The position numbers were made by a program, and so were the translations under genes. From Solobacterium sp. (GTDB lineage Bacteria > Bacillota_I > Bacilli_A > Erysipelotrichales > Erysipelotrichaceae), in the NCBI GenBank assembly GCA_017510405.1, contig JAFWNG010000013.1, forward strand, positions 310,001 through 374,000: DNA of 64,000 nucleotides, in the 5' to 3' direction. Below are positions 33,695 to 42,328 of this stretch, piece by piece; position 1 is the stretch's first letter, and every line of letters begins with the position of its first letter. A model generated the notes under the pieces. That model was given only the letters and a program-made list of their open reading frames with translations, had not been told where the DNA came from and did not search any database.

Positions 33695-34054
33695 ATGACA
33701 GTAGAAAGAAAGACAAACTACGGAAATATATCCGTATCGGAAGATGCGATCGCATCTCTTGTCGGAGGCGTGATCACCGAGTGCTACGGTGTAGTCGGCA
33801 TGTCCAGCAAACAGGTCCTGCGTGACGGCTGGGCAGAACTGCTGAAGAAAGAAAACTACGCCAAAGGCGTCGTTGTCCGCAAAGATGACCACGGCCTGTC
33901 CATCGACCTGTATATTATCGTAAGCTTCGGCGTTAAGATCTCCGAAGTGGTGCAGGAAGCACAGAAGAAGGTCAAATACATTCTTGAAACAACTCTGGCA
34001 CAGGATGTCAGCGCCGTAAATGTGTTCGTACAGGGCGTGCGTACAGTGGAATAA
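33695..34054 (+). CDS. Asp23/Gls24 family protein (YloU)
   Basis: A 119-residue cytoplasmic protein with the complete Asp23 domain: YGNISVSEDAIASLVGGVIT, CYGVVGMS, KGVVVRKDDHGLSIDLYIIV and VNVFVQGVR. In staphylococci relatives are abundant membrane-associated envelope-stress proteins; in Bacillus, as here, yloU stands directly before fakA/yloV. AAAGGAG is 11 bases before the ATG. fakA starts 9 bases after its stop. Confidence 0.92.
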   Translation: MTVERKTNYGNISVSEDAIASLVGGVITECYGVVGMSSKQVLRDGWAELLKKENYAKGVVVRKDDHGLSIDLYIIVSFGVKISEVVQEAQKKVKYILETTLAQDVSAVNVFVQGVRTVE

Positions 34055-34063
34055 GGGGGCAAT

Positions 34064-35671
34064 ATGGAAAAGCTGAATGGTCTTGTATTCCGCGGCATGC
34101 TGGAAAGCGGATGCAATCATCTGAATAACCGCAAAAAGGAAGTCGATGCACTGAACGTGTTCCCGGTACCGGATGGTGATACCGGAACAAATATGTCCCT
34201 GACATTCTCAAACGGTGTAAATGAAGTCATAAAGAGCGGAAGTGATTCACTGCCTGTCGTAGCGAAAACGCTGCAGAGAGGCCTGCTTATGGGCGCTCGA
34301 GGCAACTCCGGTGTAATTCTTTCCCAGATCTTCCGCGGCTTCTACCAGGGAGTCAAAGACAAGGAAGAACTGAGCGCAGCCGATCTCAGCGAAGCAATGC
34401 TGAACGGTTCCGCGCGTGCCTACAAAGCCGTCATGCGTCCGGTCGAGGGAACGATCCTGACCGTCGTACGTGAATCAAGCGAAGCAGCTGCGAACGCACT
34501 CAAGGAAAACCCGGAACTGTCGATCGAAGGCTATATCGACATTCTGTGCGATGAAGCAAAGAAGTCCGTCGATCATACTCCGGAACTTCTGCCGGTCCTC
34601 AAAGAAGCGCACTGCGTTGACTCCGGCGGCACCGGACTTCTGATGATCTTTGACGGCTTCCGTGCCTACCTTGTCGGAAAGCCGTTCACAGCGGACGAAA
34701 AGACAGAAGCTCCGGCCGAAGAAAAATCACCGGTGGCTTCCGGATACCGCACCGAGTTCATCCTGAACTTCAACGACCACGGCAGACGTTCCTTCAAGGA
34801 AGAGCGTTTCCGCAAGTCTGTGGAACAGCTCGGCAATAAGATCACTCTGATCACCGACGAGAACGGCATCCGCCTGCGTCTGAACACGATGACGCCCGGT
34901 GAGATCCTGATGCTCGGTCAGAGATACGGCGACTTTGCGAAAGTACAGATCGAAAACATTCAGGACGACCTGAATCCGTCCATTATCGAGGAAGCGGAAA
35001 AGCCGGTCGAAGAGAAAGAATACGGCATCATCGCTGTCGCAGCGGGTGACGGTCTTGCAAAACTCTTTAAAGACTACCGGTGTGATATCGTTGTTTCCGG
35101 CGGCCAGACGATGAACCCGTCCACTCAGGACTTCATCGATGCCATCGGACAGATCCATGCCCGTCACATTTTCATCCTTCCGAATAACTCGAACATCATC
35201 ATGGCTGCGAAACAGGCTGCCCATGTAACAAAAGACAAAGATATTATCGTGATCGAGACGAAGAGCATCCTGCAGGGCATCAGCAGCTGCATCGTCTTCA
35301 ATCCGGATGACGCACCGGAGACCAACAAGGACAACATGCTGGACGCAGTTGCCCATGTGCGCAGCGGTTCCGTCACCTACGCGATCAAGGATACGACCGT
35401 AGACGGCAATGAGATCCATGCCGGTGACTACATGTCCATCCTCGAACATGATATTATCCATACCGATCGTGATGCGGTCGGCGCTGCAAAGTATCTGATC
35501 GATACCATGTGCGATGAGGACAGTGAGATCGTCACGCTCATCCGCGGCAAGGATGCGACCGAAGAGCAGTGCAGCGAACTGGAACAGTACATCAGCGAAA
35601 ACTACGAAGTGGACGTTGACGTACAGAACGGTGAACAGCCGGTATACAGTTTCTTCATTGGTGTTGAATGA
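34064..35671 (+). CDS. fakA: fatty acid kinase catalytic subunit FakA (DAK2/YloV)
   Basis: A 535-residue protein with an N-terminal DhaL-type ATP-binding domain (VFPVPDGDTGTNMSLTF at about 30-46 with the Asp ligands; GARGNSGVILSQIFRGF) and C-terminal YloV domains. FakA, with a FakB acyl carrier, phosphorylates exogenous fatty acids to acyl phosphates for membrane synthesis. No fakB is in the window. Being able to use host fatty acids fits with the absence of the fab/plsX block expected between recG and rnc. The stop codon lies in the terminator stem. Confidence 0.9.
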   Translation: MEKLNGLVFRGMLESGCNHLNNRKKEVDALNVFPVPDGDTGTNMSLTFSNGVNEVIKSGSDSLPVVAKTLQRGLLMGARGNSGVILSQIFRGFYQGVKDKEELSAADLSEAMLNGSARAYKAVMRPVEGTILTVVRESSEAAANALKENPELSIEGYIDILCDEAKKSVDHTPELLPVLKEAHCVDSGGTGLLMIFDGFRAYLVGKPFTADEKTEAPAEEKSPVASGYRTEFILNFNDHGRRSFKEERFRKSVEQLGNKITLITDENGIRLRLNTMTPGEILMLGQRYGDFAKVQIENIQDDLNPSIIEEAEKPVEEKEYGIIAVAAGDGLAKLFKDYRCDIVVSGGQTMNPSTQDFIDAIGQIHARHIFILPNNSNIIMAAKQAAHVTKDKDIIVIETKSILQGISSCIVFNPDDAPETNKDNMLDAVAHVRSGSVTYAIKDTTVDGNEIHAGDYMSILEHDIIHTDRDAVGAAKYLIDTMCDEDSEIVTLIRGKDATEEQCSELEQYISENYEVDVDVQNGEQPVYSFFIGVE

Positions 35672-35695
35672 CCGCGTGTCATTCAACACTTTTTT
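35661..35695 (+). terminator. intrinsic terminator of asp23-fakA
   Basis: GTGTTGAATGAC (35661-35672) pairs with GTCATTCAACAC (35678-35689), a perfect 12-bp stem with six Ts. The fakA stop at 35669-35671 is in the 5' arm. Confidence 0.93.
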
Positions 35696-35722
35696 GTATT
35701 CGCCCTGTTTCTCAGGTATTAT
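35694..35722 (+). promoter_or_regulatory. promoter of the GH1-GH170 operon
   Basis: TTGTAT (35694-35699), 17 bases, TATTAT (35717-35722); GAAAGGAG follows before the ATG. No cre-like site was found. Confidence 0.65.
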
Positions 35723-35759
35723 AAAAGCAGAAGCATTTTATGAAAGGAGCACATAATTT

Positions 35760-37244
35760 ATGAGTTTTCCCAAGGATTTTCTGTGGGGCGGCGCGATTGC
35801 GGCCAACCAGTATGAAGGCGCATGGCTGGAAGGCGGAAAGCAGCCGAATGTCACCGATGTTCTCGTCGGCATCATGTCCAGACAGCCGGGCATCGCATGG
35901 AACGACGAAACGAAAAAATATGAATTAAAACTCGATCCGGACAAAGTATATCTTTCCCACGAAGCAGTGGACGGCTATCACCGCTACCGGGAAGATCTGA
36001 AACTGATGAAAGGCATGGGATTCAATTCTTTCCGGACATCCATTGCCTGGGGACGCATCTATCCCAACGGCGACGAAGAAGAACCGAATCAGGAAGGAAT
36101 CGAATTCTACCGTGATATGTTCCGCTGCATGCGCGAACTGGAAATGGAACCTGTCATCACACTGTCGCACTATGAGACGCCGCTTCATCTCGTGACTGAA
36201 TACGGCGGATGGAGAGATCCTCGTCTGATCGAATACTGGAAGCGGTATGTCACAACAGTATTCCGTGAATTCAGCGATCTTGTGCACATGTGGCTGACGT
36301 TCAACGAAGTGAACAACGCATTCCGCATCCCGCTGGTTGCGGCCGGTGTCCTGACAGTGAACGATCCGAAAGATCCGTCCGATCCGATCGGTTCCACCAC
36401 CAATCAGGATATCTGGGATGCCTATCACAATATTCTCGTTGCCAACGCCTGGACGGTAAAAATCGGACATGAGATCTGTGCGGACAACCAGGTCGGCTGT
36501 ATGCTGACAAGTTCCAACGTTGCGACCTATCCGTATAACTGCGATCCTCAGAATGTATTCGGCGCCCTGGAAACACAGCGTATGGCAAACTTCTATTTCG
36601 GCGATCCGTTCTGCCTGGGCATTATCCCGACGTACCTGAACAAAGTCTGGAAGAAGCAGGGCGTCACTGTCGTCTTCACCGAAGAAGAAAGGGAACTGAT
36701 CCGGAAATACACCGTAGACTTCTTCTCATTCAGCTACTACCGTTCCGGTACGTACGATGCCGAATTTGAAATGTCCGGTGATACCGGCGGACTGACCGGA
36801 CGGACGAATCCGTATCTGAAAGACAAGGCTCCGGAACCGTGGAAGTGGCCGGTCGATCCGGAAGGCATCCGCTATACGCTGAATGTCCTGTATGACCGCT
36901 ACCATCTGCCGCTCTATATCGTGGAAAACGGCGTCGGTCTGGATGAGGATCTGGATGAAAACGGTGAGATCCACGACACCTTCCGCTGCCACTATATCGA
37001 TGAACATCTCCGCAATGTTCACAAAGCGCTGGAAGACGGCGTTGACTGCCGCGGCTATCTGTACTGGGGACCGATCGACGTGGTTTCCGCAGGCACCGGC
37101 GAAATGAAAAAGCGCTATGGATTTGTCTACGTTGACCGGTTCAATGACGGACACGGCACTCTGGAACGCCGCATCAAGGACTCGTATTACCACTACAAGG
37201 AAATCATCGAAAGCAACGGCGAAGTACTGCTGAAGGAGGAATAG
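35760..37244 (+). CDS. GH1 6-phospho-beta-glycosidase
   Basis: A 494-residue TIM-barrel glycosidase. It starts SFPKDFLWGGAIAANQYEGA; the acid/base Glu183 is in LTFNEVNN and the nucleophile Glu389 in YIVENGVG. The phosphate-binding pattern of BglA-type enzymes is conserved near the end: WGPIDVVSAGT, EMKKRYGFVYVD, with the Ser, Lys and Tyr that hold the 6-phosphate. It cleaves phosphorylated beta-glucosides brought in by a PTS, though no PTS gene is nearby. It is 4 bases from a GH170 gene; together they may handle a phosphorylated disaccharide. Confidence 0.92.
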   Translation: MSFPKDFLWGGAIAANQYEGAWLEGGKQPNVTDVLVGIMSRQPGIAWNDETKKYELKLDPDKVYLSHEAVDGYHRYREDLKLMKGMGFNSFRTSIAWGRIYPNGDEEEPNQEGIEFYRDMFRCMRELEMEPVITLSHYETPLHLVTEYGGWRDPRLIEYWKRYVTTVFREFSDLVHMWLTFNEVNNAFRIPLVAAGVLTVNDPKDPSDPIGSTTNQDIWDAYHNILVANAWTVKIGHEICADNQVGCMLTSSNVATYPYNCDPQNVFGALETQRMANFYFGDPFCLGIIPTYLNKVWKKQGVTVVFTEEERELIRKYTVDFFSFSYYRSGTYDAEFEMSGDTGGLTGRTNPYLKDKAPEPWKWPVDPEGIRYTLNVLYDRYHLPLYIVENGVGLDEDLDENGEIHDTFRCHYIDEHLRNVHKALEDGVDCRGYLYWGPIDVVSAGTGEMKKRYGFVYVDRFNDGHGTLERRIKDSYYHYKEIIESNGEVLLKEE

Positions 37245-37248
37245 TATC

Positions 37249-38337
37249 ATGAAACAGCTCGGCATTTCCGTATACCCGGAACACACTACAAAAGAAAAAG
37301 CATATGCCTATATGGAAAAGGCAGGAAAACTCGGATATAAACGCGTATTCACATGTTTCCTGTCCGTCACGGAGTCAAAGGAAGATACCATCCGCAATTT
37401 CCGTGAGTTCTGCGAAGTCGCGCACAAAGCAGGACTGACTGTATCAGCGGACACAAATCCGGAAGTCTTCCGGAAACTGGACGCTACTCCGTACGACCTC
37501 TCCGTATTCCATGAGATCGGTCTCGACATCATCCGTCTGGACGGTCATTTCGGAGAAGTGGAAGATATTGCGATCACCCATAATCCGTACGGCATCAAGA
37601 TCGAATACAACGCATCCGGAACGATCGGCATTGAAAACCTGATCGAATGCGGCGCAGACGAAGAAAATATGTGCTTCTGCTCCAACTTCTTCCCGCAGCG
37701 CTTCACCGGCATGGGACTCGACAGATATGTGGAACTGACATCCCGGTATAAGAAGGCCGGCATGCGGGTCGCCAGCTTTGTCACTTCCCAGGAAGACAAC
37801 ACATTCGGTCCGTGGCCTGTATATGACGGACTGCCGACACTGGAAATGCACCGCGATCTTCCGATCGATCTGCAGCTCCGTCATCTGAATGCGATCAATC
37901 TGTGCCAGGACATCTTCATCGGCAACTGCTTCGCGTCCGACGAAGAACTGAAAGTACTTGCGGATACCGATCTCACCAAGATCAATATGAAGATCGAACT
38001 GGAACCGGATATCTGTGAAACAGAGCGCGACATCATCTTCTGGGACCGCCATGCGCACCGTGACGACTGCAACGATCTGATCATCCGTTCCAGCTGGCCG
38101 CGCGTTGTCTTCAAAGGCAAAGCCATTCCGTTCCGTCCGCGGAAAGACAAAGTCGTTCACAGGGGAGACGTTCTTGTCGTCAATGACAATCTGGAACATT
38201 ACAGAGGTGAGCTCTGGATCGTTCTGAAAGACATGGAGATCAACGATTCCTATAATCTCGTCGGACATCTGAAAGAACACGAGGATATCCTGCTGGATTA
38301 CGTGAAGCCGAGAGGTCTCTTCGGGATCATCGAATAA
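37249..38337 (+). CDS. GH170/MupG-family phospho-glycosidase (DUF871)
   Basis: A 362-residue protein of the former DUF871 family: an N-terminal TIM barrel (LGISVYPEHTTKEKAYAYM; LDIIRLDGHFG; IEYNASGTIG; CSNFFPQRFTGMGLDRY) and a small C-terminal cyclophilin-like beta domain (RPRKDKVVHRGDVLVVND). Characterised members (MupG) are 6-phospho-N-acetylmuramidases that split MurNAc-6P-GlcNAc in cell-wall recycling. Next to a phospho-beta-glycosidase and an O-acetyltransferase pair, a role on a phosphorylated disaccharide is likely, but murQ and murP are not present here. AAGGAGGAA is placed before the ATG. Confidence 0.85.
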   Translation: MKQLGISVYPEHTTKEKAYAYMEKAGKLGYKRVFTCFLSVTESKEDTIRNFREFCEVAHKAGLTVSADTNPEVFRKLDATPYDLSVFHEIGLDIIRLDGHFGEVEDIAITHNPYGIKIEYNASGTIGIENLIECGADEENMCFCSNFFPQRFTGMGLDRYVELTSRYKKAGMRVASFVTSQEDNTFGPWPVYDGLPTLEMHRDLPIDLQLRHLNAINLCQDIFIGNCFASDEELKVLADTDLTKINMKIELEPDICETERDIIFWDRHAHRDDCNDLIIRSSWPRVVFKGKAIPFRPRKDKVVHRGDVLVVNDNLEHYRGELWIVLKDMEINDSYNLVGHLKEHEDILLDYVKPRGLFGIIE

Positions 38338-38348
38338 GCATAAGAAAA

Positions 38349-38381
38349 GATCTGCGTCAGTGTTGATGCAGATCATTTTTT
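38349..38381. terminator. bidirectional terminator between GH170 and acyltransferase genes
   Basis: GATCTGCGTCA (38349-38359) pairs with TGATGCAGATC (38364-38374) with one G-T pair; six Ts follow on the + strand and an A-rich run precedes. The acyltransferase stop (minus strand) lies in the stem. Confidence 0.88.
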
Positions 38382-39488
38382 CTTTTTGAATGAAAGCAGG
38401 GCGTGACTCCAGATACTCAGAATAACGATCAGTAAGATCTGCAGTACCGCCAGGAAGGGCAGACCCTTCGGGAACAGGACGCCGGTGATGAAGAAGACCG
38501 GATACTGCCAGAGATAAATATCATAGCTGCAGCGTGAGATCCATTCACTCAGCCGGTCATCCAGGAAGTACTGCAGGTGCTTCCGGTTCATCTGCAGGAT
38601 CTCGATCAGCAGTACAACAGCCAGCGTATACAGCTGCATGCCGGGGAAGTACACAAGCATCTTTGTGCCCGGACATGTAAAGTAGATCAGTACGGTAACC
38701 GCCAGGAACAGCAGATAGATCGTTCGCGTGACCGCCGCATGACGGAAGCGGAGCACGGTAATGTGCAGGTTTTCCTGATGCAGAAGTCCCAGCACCACAC
38801 CGGCCATCAGGGAGAACAGACGCGTATGTGTACTGTAGTATATGGCAGTGATATTCACTTCCCCGCTGAAGAGCATCTGCACCGGCATGACCAGGAACGA
38901 TACCAGCATAAGGATCGTGAATGTCAGAAGGGCATTAGCGCGGGAGCTGTGCGTTCTGACCGTCCGGTACAGCAGGGCAAGCAGCGGCCAGATCAGATCG
39001 AACTGGATCAGGATCGCTATGTACCACAGATGCGTAAACGGAGAAGTATTCGTCAGGTTGGCGAAATAGTCCGCCTGCATGCCGATCTGCCAGTAGTTGT
39101 TGTATCCGCCGAGAATGCTCAGCACCTCTTTCTGGCTGTTGGCAAGCCGGTTGGGATCGATCAGTGCCAGGGCACCGATGGAGGCGAGGATCACCAGGAT
39201 CAGCGCCGGGTATATACGCAGGAAGCGTTTTTTATAATATGCCAGAGGACGGAAACGTCCGTTCGGAAACAGATCACTGATCTTGTACGCAGACAGGTAT
39301 CCGCTGAGAACAAAGAAGATCAGGACACCGAAGTATCCGCCTTTTACGACTGTGGGGAATCCATGGTAGAACAGAACACCAAGTGCAGCCAGTGCCCTGA
39401 GTGAGGATAATCCCCTAATTCGCTGGGGTCTCTTCGTTTTCCGGTTCTGGTTCTGCGAGTTTGATGTGCTTGGTCTTTTTAAGCTCAT
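38373..39488 (-). CDS. membrane O-acyltransferase (Acyl_transf_3, OatA-like transmembrane module)
   Basis: A 371-residue polytopic protein with about ten transmembrane helices. The N-terminal family core RGLSSLRALAALGVLFYHGF includes the conserved His before the Gly; YKKRFLRIYPALILVIL and the C-terminal SYDIYLWQYPVFF are also typical. Such proteins move acetyl groups across the membrane. It starts at an ATG 74 bases inside the SGNH gene, giving a Ser/Asn/Lys-rich cytoplasmic tail; no later ATG precedes the core. Together the two genes supply the halves normally fused in peptidoglycan O-acetyltransferase OatA. Confidence 0.85.
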   Translation of the reverse strand: MSLKRPSTSNSQNQNRKTKRPQRIRGLSSLRALAALGVLFYHGFPTVVKGGYFGVLIFFVLSGYLSAYKISDLFPNGRFRPLAYYKKRFLRIYPALILVILASIGALALIDPNRLANSQKEVLSILGGYNNYWQIGMQADYFANLTNTSPFTHLWYIAILIQFDLIWPLLALLYRTVRTHSSRANALLTFTILMLVSFLVMPVQMLFSGEVNITAIYYSTHTRLFSLMAGVVLGLLHQENLHITVLRFRHAAVTRTIYLLFLAVTVLIYFTCPGTKMLVYFPGMQLYTLAVVLLIEILQMNRKHLQYFLDDRLSEWISRCSYDIYLWQYPVFFITGVLFPKGLPFLAVLQILLIVILSIWSHALLSFKKKK

Positions 39489-40236
39489 AACGTCGGATTT
39501 CCTTTGTAATCGTATCAGCGATCAGATTTGCATAGGCATAGGAGCCTTCGGTCGTGGGATGCAGCGCATCTGAGGAGATATACGCGCTCCGGTTGGCAAG
39601 CGCCAGTGTTTCCCAGTCGATGTAGAACGCATTGTCATAGCGCTCGATGACACGCAGCGTCACTTCGTTGGAATCGTTGGAGACACCGTAGGTGGACAGC
39701 CAGAAGGTCGGTCTGCCGCCGGAATGACGGATCAGTTCTTCCACGTCTTCCTCATGGATATAGCAGTTGGTTCCCAGCGAATATACGATCACTTCGCCGA
39801 GCTGATCCTGGGCTTCGAGTTCATAGAGGGCGTTCATGCCTTCATAAATCGTTCTGCCGAATACGGCATCGAAGTAGCCGTTCGGGAATACTTCATACAG
39901 CTGCGGAAGGGCAGCCAGCATGACGGAGTCACCGATCCCGACGACCCGCATCTCACGGGCATCGCGGAAGCGCATGCCGTTTCCTTCACGGGATACTGTC
40001 TCAGGTTCTTCGCCCGTACCGTTTTCCGAATCCGTCAGGTTTTCCTGCTGCTGTTTTTTCATGGCTTCTGCCTTTTCCTGGTTTTCCCGCAGCATTTCTT
40101 CAATGTCTTTCTGACCCTGCTGTACGCGCGGGGGTATGGTCACAAGTGCATAGGCGCCGTAGCCGGACAGCCCCAGCATCGCCGTGCTCATTACGATAAA
40201 CATCGCACGAAATACTTTATTCATTCCTTTATTCAT
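39415..40236 (-). CDS. SGNH-fold extracellular esterase/acetyltransferase
   Basis: A 273-residue protein with an N-terminal transmembrane anchor (about 9-33), a Lys/Glu/Gln-rich coil linker (40-90) and an SGNH domain (95-255). The blocks are visible: Ser104 in VGIGDSVMLAA, Asn157 in SLGTNCYI, and Asp223/His226 in DALHPTTEGSYAYAN. This is the composition of the C-terminal domain of OatA, which transfers acetyl to MurNAc O-6. It precedes the acyltransferase gene on the same strand and overlaps it by 74 bases. The start has no ribosome site; a TATAAT ends 8 bases before the ATG. Confidence 0.85.
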   Translation of the reverse strand: MNKGMNKVFRAMFIVMSTAMLGLSGYGAYALVTIPPRVQQGQKDIEEMLRENQEKAEAMKKQQQENLTDSENGTGEEPETVSREGNGMRFRDAREMRVVGIGDSVMLAALPQLYEVFPNGYFDAVFGRTIYEGMNALYELEAQDQLGEVIVYSLGTNCYIHEEDVEELIRHSGGRPTFWLSTYGVSNDSNEVTLRVIERYDNAFYIDWETLALANRSAYISSDALHPTTEGSYAYANLIADTITKEIRRYELKKTKHIKLAEPEPENEETPAN

Positions 40237-40244
40237 ACCGTTCT

Positions 40245-40250
40245 ATTATA
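40245..40250 (-). promoter_or_regulatory. promoter -10 of the SGNH/acyltransferase operon, near-leaderless
   Basis: On the minus strand TATAAT ends eight bases before the ATG at 40236, predicting an untranslated leader of zero to two bases. No convincing -35 box. Confidence 0.5.
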
Positions 40251-40305
40251 TAGGAAAAAGTCTTTTATGCCTTATTAATTATGCGTCTTTGAAAAAATAA
40301 ACGCA

Positions 40306-40314
40306 TGGTATAAT
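40306..40314 (+). promoter_or_regulatory. extended -10 promoter of recG, predicted leaderless
   Basis: TGG-TATAAT ends six bases before the recG ATG, and no Shine-Dalgarno sequence is present. ATGCGT (40281-40286) and ACGCAT (40301-40306) form an inverted repeat over the spacer. Confidence 0.6.
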
Positions 40315-40320
40315 GGCGCT

Positions 40321-42324
40321 ATGGATCTTAAAAATAAGAGGTTTCATCTGACAAAGAAGCGGCTGGAGGCACTGGAAAAACTCGGTCTTACCGACAGTGA
40401 CGATGTTCTTTCCTATTACCCGTTCCGCTATGACATTCTGAACTGCCGTCCCTTTGAGACATGGCAGGAGAAAGAGAAAGTGGCATTTGAAGCTTCCGTC
40501 ACATCACCAGTGCGAACATGGCGGCGGGGAAAGCTGTCCACGAGCACGTTTGAGGTAATGGCATATGACAGGATCCTGAAGATCACGATCTTCAACCGGC
40601 CTTGGGCAAAGAATCTTGTACTGGATCAGACGGTTACGATCCAGGGCATCTATATGGGGAAAAACCGCGTGACGGCAATGACGTATGACACGAAGCCGAT
40701 CGCGGAGCACGAGGCGGTAACGCCGGTATACAGCATAAGGGAAGGCATCCAGCAGAAGACCGTGCGGGAATGCGTACGCATCGTTTTTGAGGAGATGCAG
40801 AACGAGATACGCGATCTTGTCCCGCAGCGGCTGATCCTGGCATACCGGCTTCTGCACAAGGCAGACGCACTGCACCGGATCCATTTTCCGGCTTCTGCGC
40901 AGGACGTGAAACTGGCGCAGCGCACATTGAAATACGAGGAATTCCTGCGCTTCTTCATCGCTCTGGAATTATCCCGGCAGGAAGAAAGCAGCAGTATTGC
41001 CAAACCGGTAAGACGCATCTCGATGGAGACCGTCAAGCAGGCAATACGGGATCTTCCGTTCGAACTGACACGGGACCAGTACGCAGCGCTTCTGGATATT
41101 CTCAAAGATATGAGTTCCCACAAGTGCATGTACCGCCTTGTACAGGGAGACGTCGGCTGCGGCAAGACAGCGGTGGCGGCGCTGGCGATGTATGCGTGCG
41201 CCAAAGCGGGATACCAGTGTGCGCTTCTGGCACCGACGGAGATCCTGGCACGCCAGCATCTGCTGTCCTTCCGATCGCTGATCAAAGACAGCAGCGTACG
41301 CAGCGAAGTATTATATTCCGGTCTTTCAGGACCGGAGAAGCGGCAGATCCTGAAGGATACGGCAGAAGGGAAGATCGACGTTCTGATCGGCACCCATTCG
41401 CTCATTCAGGATGAAGTGACTTTTCAGAATCTCGGCCTTGTTGTGGCCGATGAACAGCAGCGCTTCGGCGTGGAACAGCGGAAAAAGCTGCGGGAAAAGG
41501 GACAGAATATCGATTTCCTGCTGATGAGCGCGACGCCGATCCCGCGTACACTGGCATCCACTCTGTTTGCGGATATGGATCTTTCCACCATCGAGACGCT
41601 TCCGGCGGGACGGCGCGCACCGGTAACTGTGCGGATCAGCGAGAACAGCTTCCGCAGTGTTCTGAACGACGTCAGGGATCTTCTGAAGCGCGGCCGTCAG
41701 CTGTATGTCATCTGCGCCGCCGTGGAAGACAATCCGGACTATCACGCACGCAATGTATACGATACAGCCGAAGCACTTGCAAAACTGTTTCCGCAGTATA
41801 GGACAGCGTATCTGCACGGACGCATGAGCAGTGAGGAAAAGCAGGAGATCATGCGGCAGTACGCCGATAATACGGTACAGATCCTGGTTTCCACGACCGT
41901 CGTGGAAGTCGGCATGAACGTTGTCAATGCGACCGGCATGATCATCTATGACGCTGACCGCTTCGGCATGTCCCAGCTGCATCAGCTGCGCGGACGCATT
42001 CAGCGCGGCAGTGAGCAGGGGTACTGTTGGCTGCTTTCCGGCTCCGATGACCCGGCTGTCGCGGAGCGTCTGGATGTACTGACCAGGACCTGTGACGGTT
42101 TTGAAATCTCCTATCAGGATTTACGATTAAGAGGTCCGGGTGATATACTAGGAACAAGACAGAGCGGTGTCCCGGGTTTTATTCTGGGCAACGTGATCGA
42201 GGATACGGACATTATTCGTACTGCCCGCAAAGACGCGCAGGCAGTGGTGCAGGATCCGGACGATCCGGATCATATTCCCATCCTGGAAGAAGCAGCTTTT
42301 AAAGCTGACAGATATTTGGACTGA
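40321..42324 (+). CDS. recG: ATP-dependent DNA helicase RecG
   Basis: A 667-residue branch-migration helicase that reverses stalled forks. The N-terminal wedge/OB domain (to about 230) contains YYPFRYD and the OB strands; the helicase core has Walker A GDVGCGKT, motif Ia APTEILARQH, motif II DEQQRFG (most RecG proteins have DEQHRFG), motif III MSATPIPRTLA, motif V STTVVEVGMNV and motif VI QLRGRIQRG. The C-terminal RecG signature DLRLRGPGDILGTRQSG is intact. rnc follows after 4 bases. The start codon sits 6 bases after a TATAAT box. Confidence 0.95.
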   Translation: MDLKNKRFHLTKKRLEALEKLGLTDSDDVLSYYPFRYDILNCRPFETWQEKEKVAFEASVTSPVRTWRRGKLSTSTFEVMAYDRILKITIFNRPWAKNLVLDQTVTIQGIYMGKNRVTAMTYDTKPIAEHEAVTPVYSIREGIQQKTVRECVRIVFEEMQNEIRDLVPQRLILAYRLLHKADALHRIHFPASAQDVKLAQRTLKYEEFLRFFIALELSRQEESSSIAKPVRRISMETVKQAIRDLPFELTRDQYAALLDILKDMSSHKCMYRLVQGDVGCGKTAVAALAMYACAKAGYQCALLAPTEILARQHLLSFRSLIKDSSVRSEVLYSGLSGPEKRQILKDTAEGKIDVLIGTHSLIQDEVTFQNLGLVVADEQQRFGVEQRKKLREKGQNIDFLLMSATPIPRTLASTLFADMDLSTIETLPAGRRAPVTVRISENSFRSVLNDVRDLLKRGRQLYVICAAVEDNPDYHARNVYDTAEALAKLFPQYRTAYLHGRMSSEEKQEIMRQYADNTVQILVSTTVVEVGMNVVNATGMIIYDADRFGMSQLHQLRGRIQRGSEQGYCWLLSGSDDPAVAERLDVLTRTCDGFEISYQDLRLRGPGDILGTRQSGVPGFILGNVIEDTDIIRTARKDAQAVVQDPDDPDHIPILEEAAFKADRYLD

Positions 42325-42328
42325 TACT

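Noticed and set aside
35696-35759. Cre site before the GH1 gene
   Set aside because: No match to the cre core with its central CG was found in the promoter region.
39415-39488. Frameshift separating one fused OatA gene into two
   Set aside because: Domain order is reversed relative to OatA, each product has its own membrane start, and the overlap contains a usable ATG, so a single indel would not rebuild an OatA.
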